In this document: piece by piece, positions 1-8,571 of the stretch
How positions within the stretch are numbered: position 1 is the stretch's first letter
How the letters are laid out: every line of letters starts with the position of its first letter
NCBI GenBank assembly: GCA_034096865.1
Contig: JAWQFJ010020073.1
Span: forward strand, 2,501-17,500
Length of the DNA stretch: 15,000 nucleotides
Direction: 5' to 3'
Origin: Theodoxus fluviatilis
Lineage: Eukaryota; Mollusca; Gastropoda; Cycloneritida; Neritidae
Made by a program: the position numbers and the translations under genes
Notes under the pieces: model-generated
Told to the model about the DNA's origin: nothing
Database searches by the model: none
What the model saw: only the letters and a program-made list of their open reading frames with translations

Positions 1-24
1 TGTAAAATGCTAAATATAGCTTGC

Positions 25-246
25 CTTCATCGCAGCCTCTCGCATGAATTGCTTGGCGCCATCGTCCCAGATGGCGGGGACTGTGAGGACCCACTTGACG
101 TCGGTGGCCTCCAGACCTATCTTCCTCTCGGAGAGTTCCGTCATCACCATTTTCTTCAGAAAGCTGATGGCCGCAGCAAAGACGTCAACTGCCTTCATTT
201 CGTTCCTGCCTGTGTCGTCTTGAAGCATTTGGTCCATGGATAGGGC
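25..246 (-). CDS. HSPA12: HSPA12-like gene (HSP70 superfamily), second visible exon
   Basis: This 74-codon exon continues the HSPA12-like gene whose N-terminal exon lies at 7471-7106. Its start is set by the acceptor TTTTCCAG at 254-247, and the first codon is complete (A-L-S-M-D-Q), matching the phase-0 donor of the previous exon. The peptide has the family segment KWVLTVPAIWDDGAKQFMRE (exon residues about 52-71), the part of the HSP70 ATPase fold that in human HSPA12A reads close to ITVPAIW...QFMREAA. No GT donor fits the end of similarity. The best exit is AAG|GCAAGC after residue 74, which would make a GC-AG intron; without it the frame stops four codons later. The next exon, expected to begin near A-G-L/I, lies off the left edge. 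HSPA12 proteins are cytosolic ATP-binding HSP70 relatives; client or ligand is unknown here. Exon identity is certain at family level, the exact 3' boundary less so. Confidence 0.85.
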
Positions 247-383
247 CTGGAAAAGGCGGGAAATAAAACGATAACCCATCAGACGTATATTTGTGACATT
301 TGACGTATGTTTTAATTGTAATTTGAGGAAACAGTTGATTCATCCCGAACGAATGAATACGCTGATGAACGCATCTTTTTAAA

Positions 384-392
384 GATCGGGAT
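384..392. repeat. Short direct repeat flanking the minisatellite (left)
   Basis: GATCGGGAT occurs here and again at 5746-5754, immediately after the last minisatellite unit. The 30 bases between the left copy and the first regular unit (ATTAGGCGTAG...) look like a degenerate unit. The pair could be a target-site-like duplication or simply part of the ancestral unit flank. Confidence 0.5.
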
Positions 393-534
393 TAGGCGTA
401 GTATCTCGACCGGTTTGCAACTGTGAGAGGCCATTAGGTGCCGTGGCTCAGTGAGAGGCCATTAGGTGTCGTGGCTCAATCCCTGTGAGAGGCCAGTAGG
501 TGCCGTGGCTCAGTGAGAGGCCATTAGGTGCCGT

Positions 535-1800
535 GGCTCAGTGAGAGGCCATTAGGTGCCGTGGCTCAGTGAGAGGCCATTAGGTGTCGTGGCTCAGTGA
601 GAGGCCATTAGGTGTCGTGGCTCAGTGAGAGGCCATTAGGTGCCGTGGCTCAGTGAGAGGCCATTAGGTGTCGTGGCTCAGTGAGAGGCCATTAGGTGCC
701 GTGGCTCAGTGAGAGGCCATTAGGTGTCGTGGCTCAATCCCTGTGAGAGGCCATTAGGTGCCGTGGCTCAGTGAGAGGCCATTAGGTGTCGTCGCTCAGT
801 GAGAGGCCATTAGGTGCCGTGGCTCAGTGAGAGGCCATTAGGTGTCGTGGCTCAGTGAGAGGCCATTAGGTGCCGTGGCTCAGTGAGAGGCCATTAGGTG
901 CCGTGGCTCAATCCCTGTGAGAGGCCATTAGGTGCCGTGGCTCAGTCCCTGTGAGAGGCCATTAGGTGCCGTGGCTCAGTGAGAGGCCATTAGGTGCCGT
1001 GGCTCAGTGAGAGGCCATTAGGTGCCGTAGCTCAGTGAGAGGCCATTAGGCGCCGTGGCTCAGTGAGAGGCCATTTGGTGCCGTGGCTCAGTGAGAGGCC
1101 ATTAGGTGCCGTGGCTCGGTGACAGGCCATTAGGTGCCGTGGCTCAGTCCCTGTGAGAGGCCATTAGGTGCCGTGGCTCGGTCCCTGTGAGAGGCCATTA
1201 GGTGCCATGGCTCAGTCCCTGTGAGAGGCCATTAGGTGCCGTGGCTCAGTGAGAGGCCATTAGGTGCCGTGGCTTAGTCCCTGTGAGAGGCCATTAGGTG
1301 CCGTGGCTCGGTCCCTGTGAGAGGCCATTAGGTGCCGTGGCTCGGTCCCTGTGAGAGGCCATTAGGTGCCGTGGCTCAGTCCCTGTGAGAGGCCATTAGG
1401 TGCCGTGGCTCAGTCTCTGTGAGAGGCCATTAGGTGCCGTGGCTCAGTCCCTGTGAGAGGCCATTAGGTGCCGTGGCTCAGTCCCTGTAAGAGGCCATTA
1501 GGTGCCGTGGCTCAGTCCTTGTGAGAGGCCATTAGGTGCCGTCTCTCAGTCCCTGTGCGAGGCCATTAGGTGCCGTGGCTCAGTGAGAGGCCATTAGGTG
1601 CCGTGGCTCAGTGAGAGGCCAATAGGTGCCGTGGCTCAGTGAGAGGCCATTAGGTGCCGTGGCTCAGTGAGAGGCCATTAGGTGCCGTGGCTCAGTCCCT
1701 GTGAGAGGCCATTAGGTGCCGTGGCTCGGTCCCTGTGAGAGGCCATTAGGTGCCGTGGCTCAGTCCCTGTGAGAGGCCATTAGGTGCCGTGGCTCAGTGA
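535..1800. repeat. Higher-order block A of the minisatellite (copy 1)
   Basis: The order of unit variants in this block recurs about 3.47 kb further on. Shared markers include GTCGTCGCTCAG (788 region), GGTGCCATGGCTCAGTCCCT (from 1201), a GTCTCTGTG unit near 1410, a CCCTGTAAG unit near 1485, and GTCTCTCAGTCCCTGTGCGA (from 1541). The spacing to copy 2 is 3470 bp on the left and 3476 bp on the right, the 6-bp change being one short/long unit switch near 1060. Block limits are approximate. Confidence 0.85.
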
Positions 1801-3520
1801 GAGGCCATTAGGTGCCGCGGCTCACTCCCTGTGAGAGGCCATTAGGTGCCGTGGCTCAGTGAGAGGCCATTAGGTGCCGTGGCTCAGTGAGAGGCCATTA
1901 GGTGCCGCGGCTCAGTCCCTGTGAGAGGCCATTAGGTGCCGTGGCTCAGTGAGAGGCCATTAGGTGCCGCGGCTCAGTCCCTGTGAGAGGCCATTAGGTG
2001 CCGTGGCTCAGTGAGAGGCCATTAGGTGCCGTGGCTCAGTCCCTGTGAGAGGCCATTAGGTGCCGTGGCTCAGTGAGAGGCCATTAGATGCCGTGGCTCA
2101 GTGAGAGGCCATTAGGTGCCGTGGCTCAGCCCCTGTGAGAGGCCATTAGGTGCCGTGGCTCAGTTCCTGTGAGAGGCCATTAGGTGCCGTGGCTCAGTGA
2201 GAGGCCATTAGGTGCCGTGGCTCAGCCCATGTGAGAGGCCATTAGGTGCCGTGGCTCAGTGAGAGACCATTAGATGCCGTGGCTCAGTGAGAGGCCATTA
2301 GGTGCCGTGACTCAGTGAGAGACCATTAGGTGCTGTGGCTCAGTGAGAGGCCCTTAGGTGCCGTGGCTCAGTGAGAGGCCATTAGGTGCCATGGCTCAGT
2401 AAGAGGCCATTAGGTGCCGTGGCTCAGCCCCTGTGAGAGGCCATTAGGTGCCGTGGCTCAGTCCCTGTGAGAGGCCATTAGGTGCCGTGGCTCAGTGAGA
2501 GGCCATTAGGTGCCGTGGCTCAGCCCCTGTGAGAGGCCATTAGGTGCCGTGGCTCAGTGAGAGGCCATTAGATGCCGTGGCTCAGTGAGAGGCCATTAGG
2601 TGCCGTGGCTCAGTGCGAGGCCATTAGGTGCCGTGGCTCAGTGAGAGTCCATTAGGTGCCGTGGCTCAGTCCCTGTGAGAGGCCATTAGGTGCCGTGGCT
2701 CAGTCCCTGTGAGAGGCCATTAAGTGCCTTGGCTCAGTGAGGGGTCATTAGGTGCCGTGGCTCAGTGAGAGACCATTAGGTGCCTTGGCTCAGTGCGAGG
2801 CCATTAGGTGCCGTGGCTCCGTGAGAGGCCATTAGGTGCAGTGGCTCAGTGAGAGGCCATTAGGTGCCGTGGCTCAGTCCCTGTGAGAGGCCATTAGGCG
2901 CCGTGGCTCAGTCCCTGTGCGAGGCCATTAGGTGCCGTGGCTCCGTCCCTGTGAGAGGCCATTAGGTGCCGTGGCTCAGTGAGAGGCCATTAGGTGCCGT
3001 GGCTCAGTCCCTGTGAGAGGCCATTAGGTGCCGTGGCTCAGTCCCTGTGCGAGGCTATTAGGTGCCGTGGCTCAGTCCCTGTGAGAGGCCATTAGGTGCC
3101 GTGGCTCAGTGAGAGGCCATTAGGTTCCGTGGCTCAGTCCCTGTGCGAGGCCATTAGGTGCCGTGGCTCAGTCCCTGTGCGAGGCCATTAGGTGCCGTGG
3201 CTCAGTCCCTGTGAGAGGCCTGTAGGTGCCGTGGCTCGGTCCCTGTGAGAGGCCATTAGGTGCCGTGGCTCAGTGAGAGGCCATTAGGTGCCGTGGCTCA
3301 GTCCCTGTGAGAGGCCATTAGGTGCAGTGTCTCAGTCCCTTTGAGAGGCCATTAGGTGACCGGCTCAGCGAGAGGCCATTCGGTGCCGTGGCTCAGTCCC
3401 TGTGAGAAGCCATTAGGTGCCGTGGCTCAGTGAGAGGCCATTTGGTGCCGTGGCTCCGTCCCTGGGAGAGGCCATTAGGTGCCTTGGCTTAGTGAGAGGC
3501 CATTAGGTGCCGTGGCTCAG

Positions 3521-3780
3521 TGAGATACCATTAGGTGCCGTGGCTCAGTCCCTGTGAGAGGCCATTAGGTGCCGTGGCTCAGTCCCTGTGAGAGGCCATT
3601 AGGTGCCGTGGCTCAGTCCCTGTGAGAGGCCATTAGGTGCCGTGGCTCAGTGAGATACCATTAGGTGCCGTGGCTCAGTCCCTGTGAGAGGCCATTAGGT
3701 GCCGTGGCTCAGTCCCTGTGAGAGGCCATTAGGTGCCGTGGCTCAGTCCCTGTGAGAGGCCATTAGGTGCCGTGGCTCAG
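3521..3780. repeat. Local 130-bp tandem duplication inside the minisatellite
   Basis: The rare unit TGAGATACCATTAGG occurs at 3521 and again at 3651, exactly 130 bp apart. The interval is one 28-bp unit plus three 34-bp units, and the two intervals read the same. This is a recent local duplication of a four-unit block. Confidence 0.85.
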
Positions 3781-4004
3781 TGAGAGGCCATTAGGTGCCG
3801 TGGCTCAGTCCCTGTGAGAGGCCATTAGGTGCCGTGGCTCAGTCCCTGTGAGAGGCCATTAGGTGCCGTGGCTCAGTCCCTGTGAGAGGCCATTAGGTGC
3901 CGTGGCTCAGTCCCTGTGAGAGGCCATTAGGTGCCGTGGCTCAGTCCCTGTGAGAGGCCTTAGGTGCCTTGGCTCAGTCCCTGTGAGAGGCCATTAGGTG
4001 CCGT

Positions 4005-5275
4005 GGCTCAGTGAGAGGCCATTAGGTGCCGTGGCTCAGTGAGAGGCCATTAGGTGTCGTGGCTCAGTGAGAGGCCATTAGGTGTCGTGGCTCAGTGAGA
4101 GGCCATTAGGTGCCGTGGCTCAGTGAGAGGCCATTAGGTGTCGTGGCTCAGTGAGAGGCCATTAGGTGCCGTGGCTCAGTGAGAGGCCATTAGGTGTCGT
4201 GGCTCAATCCCTGTGAGAGGCCAGTAGGTGCCGTGGCTCAGTGAGAGGCCATTAGGTGTCGTCGCTCAGTGAGAGGCCATTAGGTGCCGTGGCTCAGTGA
4301 GAGGCCATTAGGTGTCGTGGCTCAGTGAGAGGCCATTAGGTGCCGTGGCTCAGTGAGAGGCCATTAGGTGCCGTGGCTCAGTCCCTGTGAGAGGCCATTA
4401 GGTGCCGTGGCTCAGTCCCTGTGAGAGGCCATTAGGTGCCGTGGCTCAGTGAGAGGCCATTAGGTGCCGTGGCTCAGTGAGAGGCCATTAGGTGCCGTGG
4501 CTCAGTGAGAGGCCATTAGGCGCCGTGGCTCAGTCCCTGTGAGAGGCCATTAGGTGCCGTGGCTCAGTGAGAGGCCATTAGGTGCCGTGGCTCGGTGACA
4601 GGCCATTAGGTGCCGTGGCTCAGTCCCTGTGAGAGGCCATTAGGTGCCGTGGCTCGGTCCCTGTGAGAGGCCATTAGGTGCCATGGCTCAGTCCCTGTGA
4701 GAGGCCATTAGGTGCCGTGGCTCAGTGAGAGGCCATTAGGTGCCGTGGCTCAGTCCCTGTGAGAGGCCATTAGGTGCCGTGGCTCGGTCCCTGTGAGAGG
4801 CCATTAGGTGCCGTGGCTCGGTCCCTGTGAGAGGCCATTAGGTGCCGTGGCTCAGTCCCTGTGAGAGGCCATTAGGTGCCGTGGCTCAGTCTCTGTGAGA
4901 GGCCATTAGGTGCCGTGGCTCAGTCCCTGTGAGAGGCCATTAGGTGCCGTGGCTCAGTCCCTGTAAGAGGCCATTAGGTGCCGTGGCTCAGTCCTTGTGA
5001 GAGGCCATTAGGTGCCGTCTCTCAGTCCCTGTGCGAGGCCATTAGGTGCCGTGGCTCAGTGAGAGGCCATTAGGTGCCGTGGCTCAGTGAGAGGCCAATA
5101 GGTGCCGTGGCTCAGTGAGAGGCCATTAGGTGCCGTGGCTCAGTGAGAGGCCATTAGGTGCCGTGGCTCAGTCCCTGTGAGAGGCCATTAGGTGTCGTGG
5201 CTCGGTCCCTGTGAGAGGCCATTAGGTGCCGTGGCTCAGTCCCTGTGAGAGGCCATTTGGTGCCGTGGCTCAGTG
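4005..5275. repeat. Higher-order block A of the minisatellite (copy 2)
   Basis: This is a near-identical repeat of the 535-1800 block, with the same sequence of rare variants: GTCGTCGCTCAG near 4258, CCATGGCTCAGTCCCT at 4681, and GTCTCTCAG at 5017. It differs from copy 1 by a few substitutions, such as CCAGTAGG at about 4220 where copy 1 has CCATTAGG, and by one 28/34-bp switch. The CCAGTAGG variant is found elsewhere at about 492, which suggests patchy exchange between units. Confidence 0.85.
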
Positions 5276-5745
5276 AGAGGCCATTAGGTGCCGTGGCTCA
5301 GTGAGAGGACATTAGGTGCCGTGGCTCATTCCCTGTGAGAGGCCATTATGTGCCGTGGCTCAGTCCCTGTGAGAGGCCATTATGTGCCGTGGCTCAGTCC
5401 CTGTGAGAGGCCATTAGGTGCCGTGGCTCAGTGAGAGGCTATTAGGTGCCATGGCTCCGTCCCTGTGAGAGGCCATTAGGTGCCGTGGCTCAGTCCCTGT
5501 GAGAGGCCATTAGGTGCCGTGGCTCAGTCCCTGTGAGAGGCCATTAGGTGCCGTGGCTCAGTGAGAGACCATTAGGTGCCGTGGCTCAGTCCCTGTGAGA
5601 GGCCATTAGGTGCCGTGGCTCAGTGAGAGGCCATATATGCCGTGGCTCCGTCCCTGTGAGAGGCCATTAGGTACCGTGGCTCAGTGAGAGGCTATTAGGT
5701 GCCGTGGCTCAGTGAGAGGCCATTAGGTGCCGTGCCTCAGTCCCT

Positions 5746-5754
5746 GATCGGGAT
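5746..5754. repeat. Short direct repeat flanking the minisatellite (right)
   Basis: This is the right-hand copy of GATCGGGAT (left copy at 384-392). It abuts the final CCCT of the array with no gap. Nine matching bases alone are weak evidence; the position at both array edges is what makes it notable. Confidence 0.5.
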
Positions 5755-6695
5755 AGCTATGCTGCTATTCTCTGTCATTATGATCTAAAACATAACTGCG
5801 TCCCCTTAAAAATGGAGCATTAATGCGACCCCATTAACGTGTTGCTTTACTAGAATGATACTCTTTTACAATGGACAAAGATCCAATGGACTTTTGTCAC
5901 ATTCATGCATCCATGGTTTCGCTTATAAGAAAGGACAGTATTTAAATATAAAACATGTCACTATGAAGTAACATTAGGTGAGGATTGGATCCAAAATCGA
6001 ATTGCGATGACGAATTCGCAACTGGAAAGAGGTTTTCAGTATTATTTGAAGGTATTTGGTCTGTGAGAATTTTATGAATAAGAATAGCTGTGATAGAACA
6101 ATATTCAAACGTTGATGCAAGGCAAATAGCATTTGATTGGAAAACATCGACAAGATTGTATTCAAAATGAAATGAACACGTCTTTGTTGTAAAGTGCTGG
6201 AATATGTGAGAGCATGCTTTGATGTGTCACGTGATGTCACTACACGCTGCTTTGATACAACCGAGTAATGTCTAGTTGTTCCGGAATCTGGAGAACCTGA
6301 AAAAAGTATCTAAGCCTATGAGTGCGTGCGTGTGTGTGAGAGCGTGAGGAGAAGTAGGTGCGTGTGAAAAGACCTCTACGGAATTGTGCCCTAGAGTGAC
6401 GTGCACACGAGAGAGCATAGATGAAAACTTGAGAGCGTGAAAAATAGCCAAGAGACCACAGAAACAGCGGTCGTGTCGTCACGGGATCGAGCCCCAAGTG
6501 AAGTGCACACGAGAGAGCATAGAATAAAGACTTTCAAAACAACTACTGCATTTGGATTTCACTTTCCCGACGAAAGTTACAAAAAAGTCCATATCTCCAT
6601 CAACGTTGTGAAGGAGACGGTCTCAACATCTTTTCATCAGTCGATTTTAGGATACAGTATATCCGATATAAGAAGTATGTGATTACCATTGGGAT
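5755..6695. other. Intronic sequence without recognisable gene
   Basis: This is AT-rich intron DNA of the minus-strand HSPA12-like gene. The open frames on either strand have no recognisable domain. It contains a 20-bp direct repeat, GTGCACACGAGAGAGCATAG, at 6401-6420 and 6502-6521 (101 bp apart), a GTGCGTGCGTGTGTGTGAGAG-type purine/GT stretch near 6322-6342, and the palindrome TCACGTGA at 6227-6234. I see no transposon ends and no RNA gene. Confidence 0.6.
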
Positions 6696-6903
6696 TCTCC
6701 TCCTCCTCCTCCTCCTGCTGCTGCTGCTGCTGCTGCTGCGGTTGCTCCTCCTCCTGCTCCTCCTCCTGCTCCTCCTCCTGCTCATGCTCATGCTCCTCCT
6801 CCTCCTCCTCCTCCTCCTCCCTCCCCCCCTCCTCCTCCTCCCTCCCCCCTCCTCTTCCTCCTCCTCCACCTCCTCCTCTTCCGTCGACCGTCGTCGTCGT
6901 CTT
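6696..6903. repeat. Pyrimidine trinucleotide tract (TCC/CTG/GTC)
   Basis: On the plus strand the tract runs (TCC)n, about eight CTG triplets near 6714-6738, mixed TCC/TGC triplets, CTCATG, long (CTC)n, C-runs of six and seven, more TCC, and a short (GTC)n end. In the sense strand of the HSPA12-like intron it is almost pure purine, with CAG repeats. The Ser-, Cys- and Leu-rich frames across it are repeat artefacts. The region around 6818-6850 has four G-runs of three or more on the minus strand and could form a G-quadruplex; the whole is a candidate triplex-forming tract. Confidence 0.95.
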
Positions 6904-7105
6904 TCATGTGCGTTTTCTTGTCATTAAAAATTATAGATTTTTAGTCCGTGGAGTGGTGGCCAGTTCTGTAGAAAGAAAGATTGGTTTTGAAAAGTATACA
7001 GACTTACTGTCGACAGCACTTCAAAATGGTGCTATTCCAACACATCTATCTGTTACTCTTGGGTCACAGGACTGTTCAGTCTTACGGAAAACAGTCTTTA
7101 CTTAC

Positions 7106-7471
7106 CGTCTGCCTGTGAAGCATCATTTTGAACCTGCTGAAAAAGTAACACTTCTTTGCTTCTTTGGGATCTTCGTCACACAATTTGGCGTATTTGTCTT
7201 CGGCGTCCTTCCCGAAGGCAGCGAATTCCTCGTCTGGGGTGAAGAGCACGCAGGTGGGCACTTTGGCAGCCTGGGACTTCGCGGAACCGTCTCCGCTTTG
7301 GATGTTGAGACAGCTGACATTGAGAGGGTCTTTCTCAAAATCCGTCATGAAGGAAAAGGCGCAGCCAGAGAAGGTGGTGCCGAAGTCGATGGACACCACG
7401 AGGACAGGACGCAAGGCTGAACTTCCGGTGGAAGTGGGGACCCTTCCAGGTGTCTTTGCTGGGGCTGTGGT
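7106..7471 (-). CDS. HSPA12: HSPA12-like gene (HSP70 superfamily), N-terminal exon
   Basis: This 122-codon exon encodes a Ser/Thr/Pro-rich leader of about 22 residues, then VLVVSIDFGTTFSGCAFSF. DFGTT (about 7387-7373) is the phosphate-1 loop that binds ATP in the HSP70/actin fold. The segment KVPTCVLFTPDEEFAAFGKD follows, then KYAKLCDEDPKEAKKCYFFS and the FKMMLHRQT end; HSPA12 proteins have F-G at the first and FEKFKMKLH at the last. The start is set by the strong acceptor TTGCCTTGACCTTCAG just before 7471, so the initiator Met would be in an exon further upstream that I cannot place. Alternatively, translation could begin at the in-frame ATG at 7519, adding 16 residues. The donor is ACG|GTAAGT. 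The frame is intact with no lesion. HSPA12 members lack the canonical substrate-binding domain of HSP70. Confidence 0.9.
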
Positions 7472-7519
7472 CTGAAGGTCAAGGCAAATCACGTGATAAG
7501 CCACTGCTCTTAAATTCAA

Positions 7520-8050
7520 AATCCATGAGTAGATGCAGTGTGAAATTGCTTACGTCACTGCCGTCCCAACATGAAGATTCATACTGAATGAGCAGATTTT
7601 GTCATGGTGCGGATATCCCAAACACAGTGATTTCCAATCTGATCTATTTCGGACACATGGCTAACTCATTTTGTCCGAGTCATTTAAGTAGTTCCACTAA
7701 ATTGGGCTGAAAACAAGATGCATCCTTGTCTATATGTGACTTCAGATTTCCACATCATCTTTAAGACTAGTGAAAATTGCAAGTGCCATCGGCTAGGTTT
7801 CATTCTACAAAACATGGCAGTAGTAAACGCACAGGGCATATTGACATTTCACCCGCTGTGGATTGGGGGTTAGAATAAACTCACAGCCAGCCATTTGTCA
7901 AAGACAATTGACAAAGAAGTGGTGGTGGGTGGGGTGTGGTATTGATTCCCTCCTGTTCAAACGACCAGTGGTTTGTGTAGTTAATGCACTTGTTGACTAC
8001 AATGGTTGACAGGCCATATATCTTCATTTCTTCCTTAATCTTTCTGTTCG
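7520..8050. other. Spacer upstream of the HSPA12-like N-terminal exon
   Basis: No convincing exon is seen in this AT-rich stretch on either strand. If the downstream HSPA12-like gene starts nearby, its 5' UTR and promoter would fall here. A GAAGATTC core (7573-7580) resembles half of a heat-shock element, but the third GAA is four bases away instead of two, so I do not call it. A GGTGGTGGGTGGGGTGTGG stretch lies near 7921. Confidence 0.45.
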
Positions 8051-8190
8051 TCCATCTACCAAACATCCACCCATCTATCCATCCATCCTCTATCCATCCA
8101 TCTATCCATCCATCTATCCATCCATCCTCTATCCATCCATTTATCCATCCATCCTCTATCCATCCACCTATCCATCCACGAATACGCTCA
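8051..8190. repeat. (ATCC/ATCT)n tetranucleotide microsatellite
   Basis: About 140 bp are made of TCCA tetramers interrupted by CTAT, with a longer period CCATCCTCTATCCATCCA recurring several times. The Trp/Gly/Ile-rich frame on the minus strand and the His/Pro/Ser-rich frame on the plus strand across it are products of the repeat, not genes. Confidence 0.95.
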
Positions 8191-8571
8191 GTCATCAGTC
8201 CACCCATTCATCACACCAGCAAGCCAGCCGGCCTGCCAACCCTAAGACAAAACAAACAACATGCCCCGTACATGATGTGAGAGAGGGAAACTTGAATTGT
8301 CTACCACGAGTGAAGACGCTAAACATATCAGACAGATTTACTGCTTTTATAATGAGTTCAATGATAGCATTTTCCCCATCTACAATGTTTCATTTCAGTA
8401 GGCAGTGAAACAAAAAAATCAAAGGTGATTCCCCAAACACTATGTTCCTATACATTATGTCTCTAGCAAATGGTAAAATAAAGCTCTGTGCCGATGTCCC
8501 ATTGATGGCCTGCGTTACTGCATGTCTTGAATTCGATGTTGAAAGCTTTCACAAGAAAAAGTTTAACACAC
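8191..8571. other. Spacer after the HSPA12-like C-terminal exon
   Basis: This AT-rich stretch has frequent stops in all frames. I looked on the minus strand for the last HSPA12 exon (family motif near Y-T-Y-G-V) and did not find it. I also saw no AATAAA on the minus strand that would mark the end of the upstream copy. Confidence 0.5.

Larger units (their letters stand above)
423..5745. repeat. Giant dimorphic minisatellite, 28-bp and 34-bp units
   Basis: About 5.3 kb of head-to-tail units share the core GAGGCCATTAGGTGCCGTGG. Short units are 28 bp (for example starts at 541 and 569). Long units carry six extra bases, GTCCCT (or ATCCCT, GCCCCT), just before the GTGAG that opens the next unit. 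By length there are roughly 170 units; I did not count them exactly. Common variants are GGTGTCGTGG for GGTGCCGTGG, CTCGGT for CTCAGT, and GTGCGAGG for GTGAGAGG. Each unit can fold into a small hairpin, GAG(G)CCA pairing with TGGCTC around a 10-nt loop. Both unit lengths are 1 modulo 3 and each unit contains TAG, so every frame is closed quickly and the array is non-coding. It lies wholly inside the HSPA12-like intron. There are no unique spacers, so it is not a CRISPR array. Confidence 0.98.
247..7105 (-). other. Intron of the HSPA12-like gene, 6.86 kb, phase 0
   Basis: The donor is ACG|GTAAGT (exon ends at 7106) and the acceptor is TTTTCCAG|G (exon starts at 246). Both flanking exons end and start on codon boundaries, and the joined peptide FKMMLHRQT-ALSMDQML aligns naturally with the HSPA12 family, where a loop of variable length follows FKMKLH. 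About 78% of the intron is the giant minisatellite; the rest holds a pyrimidine trinucleotide tract and AT-rich sequence without coding signal. The junctions are inferred from sequence only. Confidence 0.8.

Noticed and set aside
423..5745. CRISPR array (about 28-bp repeats at regular spacing)
   Set aside because: Units are head to tail with no unique spacers; the extra six bases are the same each time. The setting is a split animal gene.
6480..6496. tRNA B-box-like GGGATCGAGCCCC
   Set aside because: No A-box at the right distance and no cloverleaf could be drawn.
6679..7420. Plus-strand poly-Leu and poly-Ser/Cys proteins
   Set aside because: The low-complexity part is translation of the TCC/CTG repeat, and the remainder is antisense to the HSPA12-like exon.
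7573..7590. Heat-shock element upstream of the HSPA12-like N-terminal exon
   Set aside because: Only GAAGATTC is well formed; the next GAA is out of register, and HSPA12 genes are not generally heat-induced.
7881..8280. Trp/Gly/Ile-rich minus-strand and His/Pro/Ser-rich plus-strand proteins
   Set aside because: Both are translations of the ATCC/ATCT tetranucleotide repeat.
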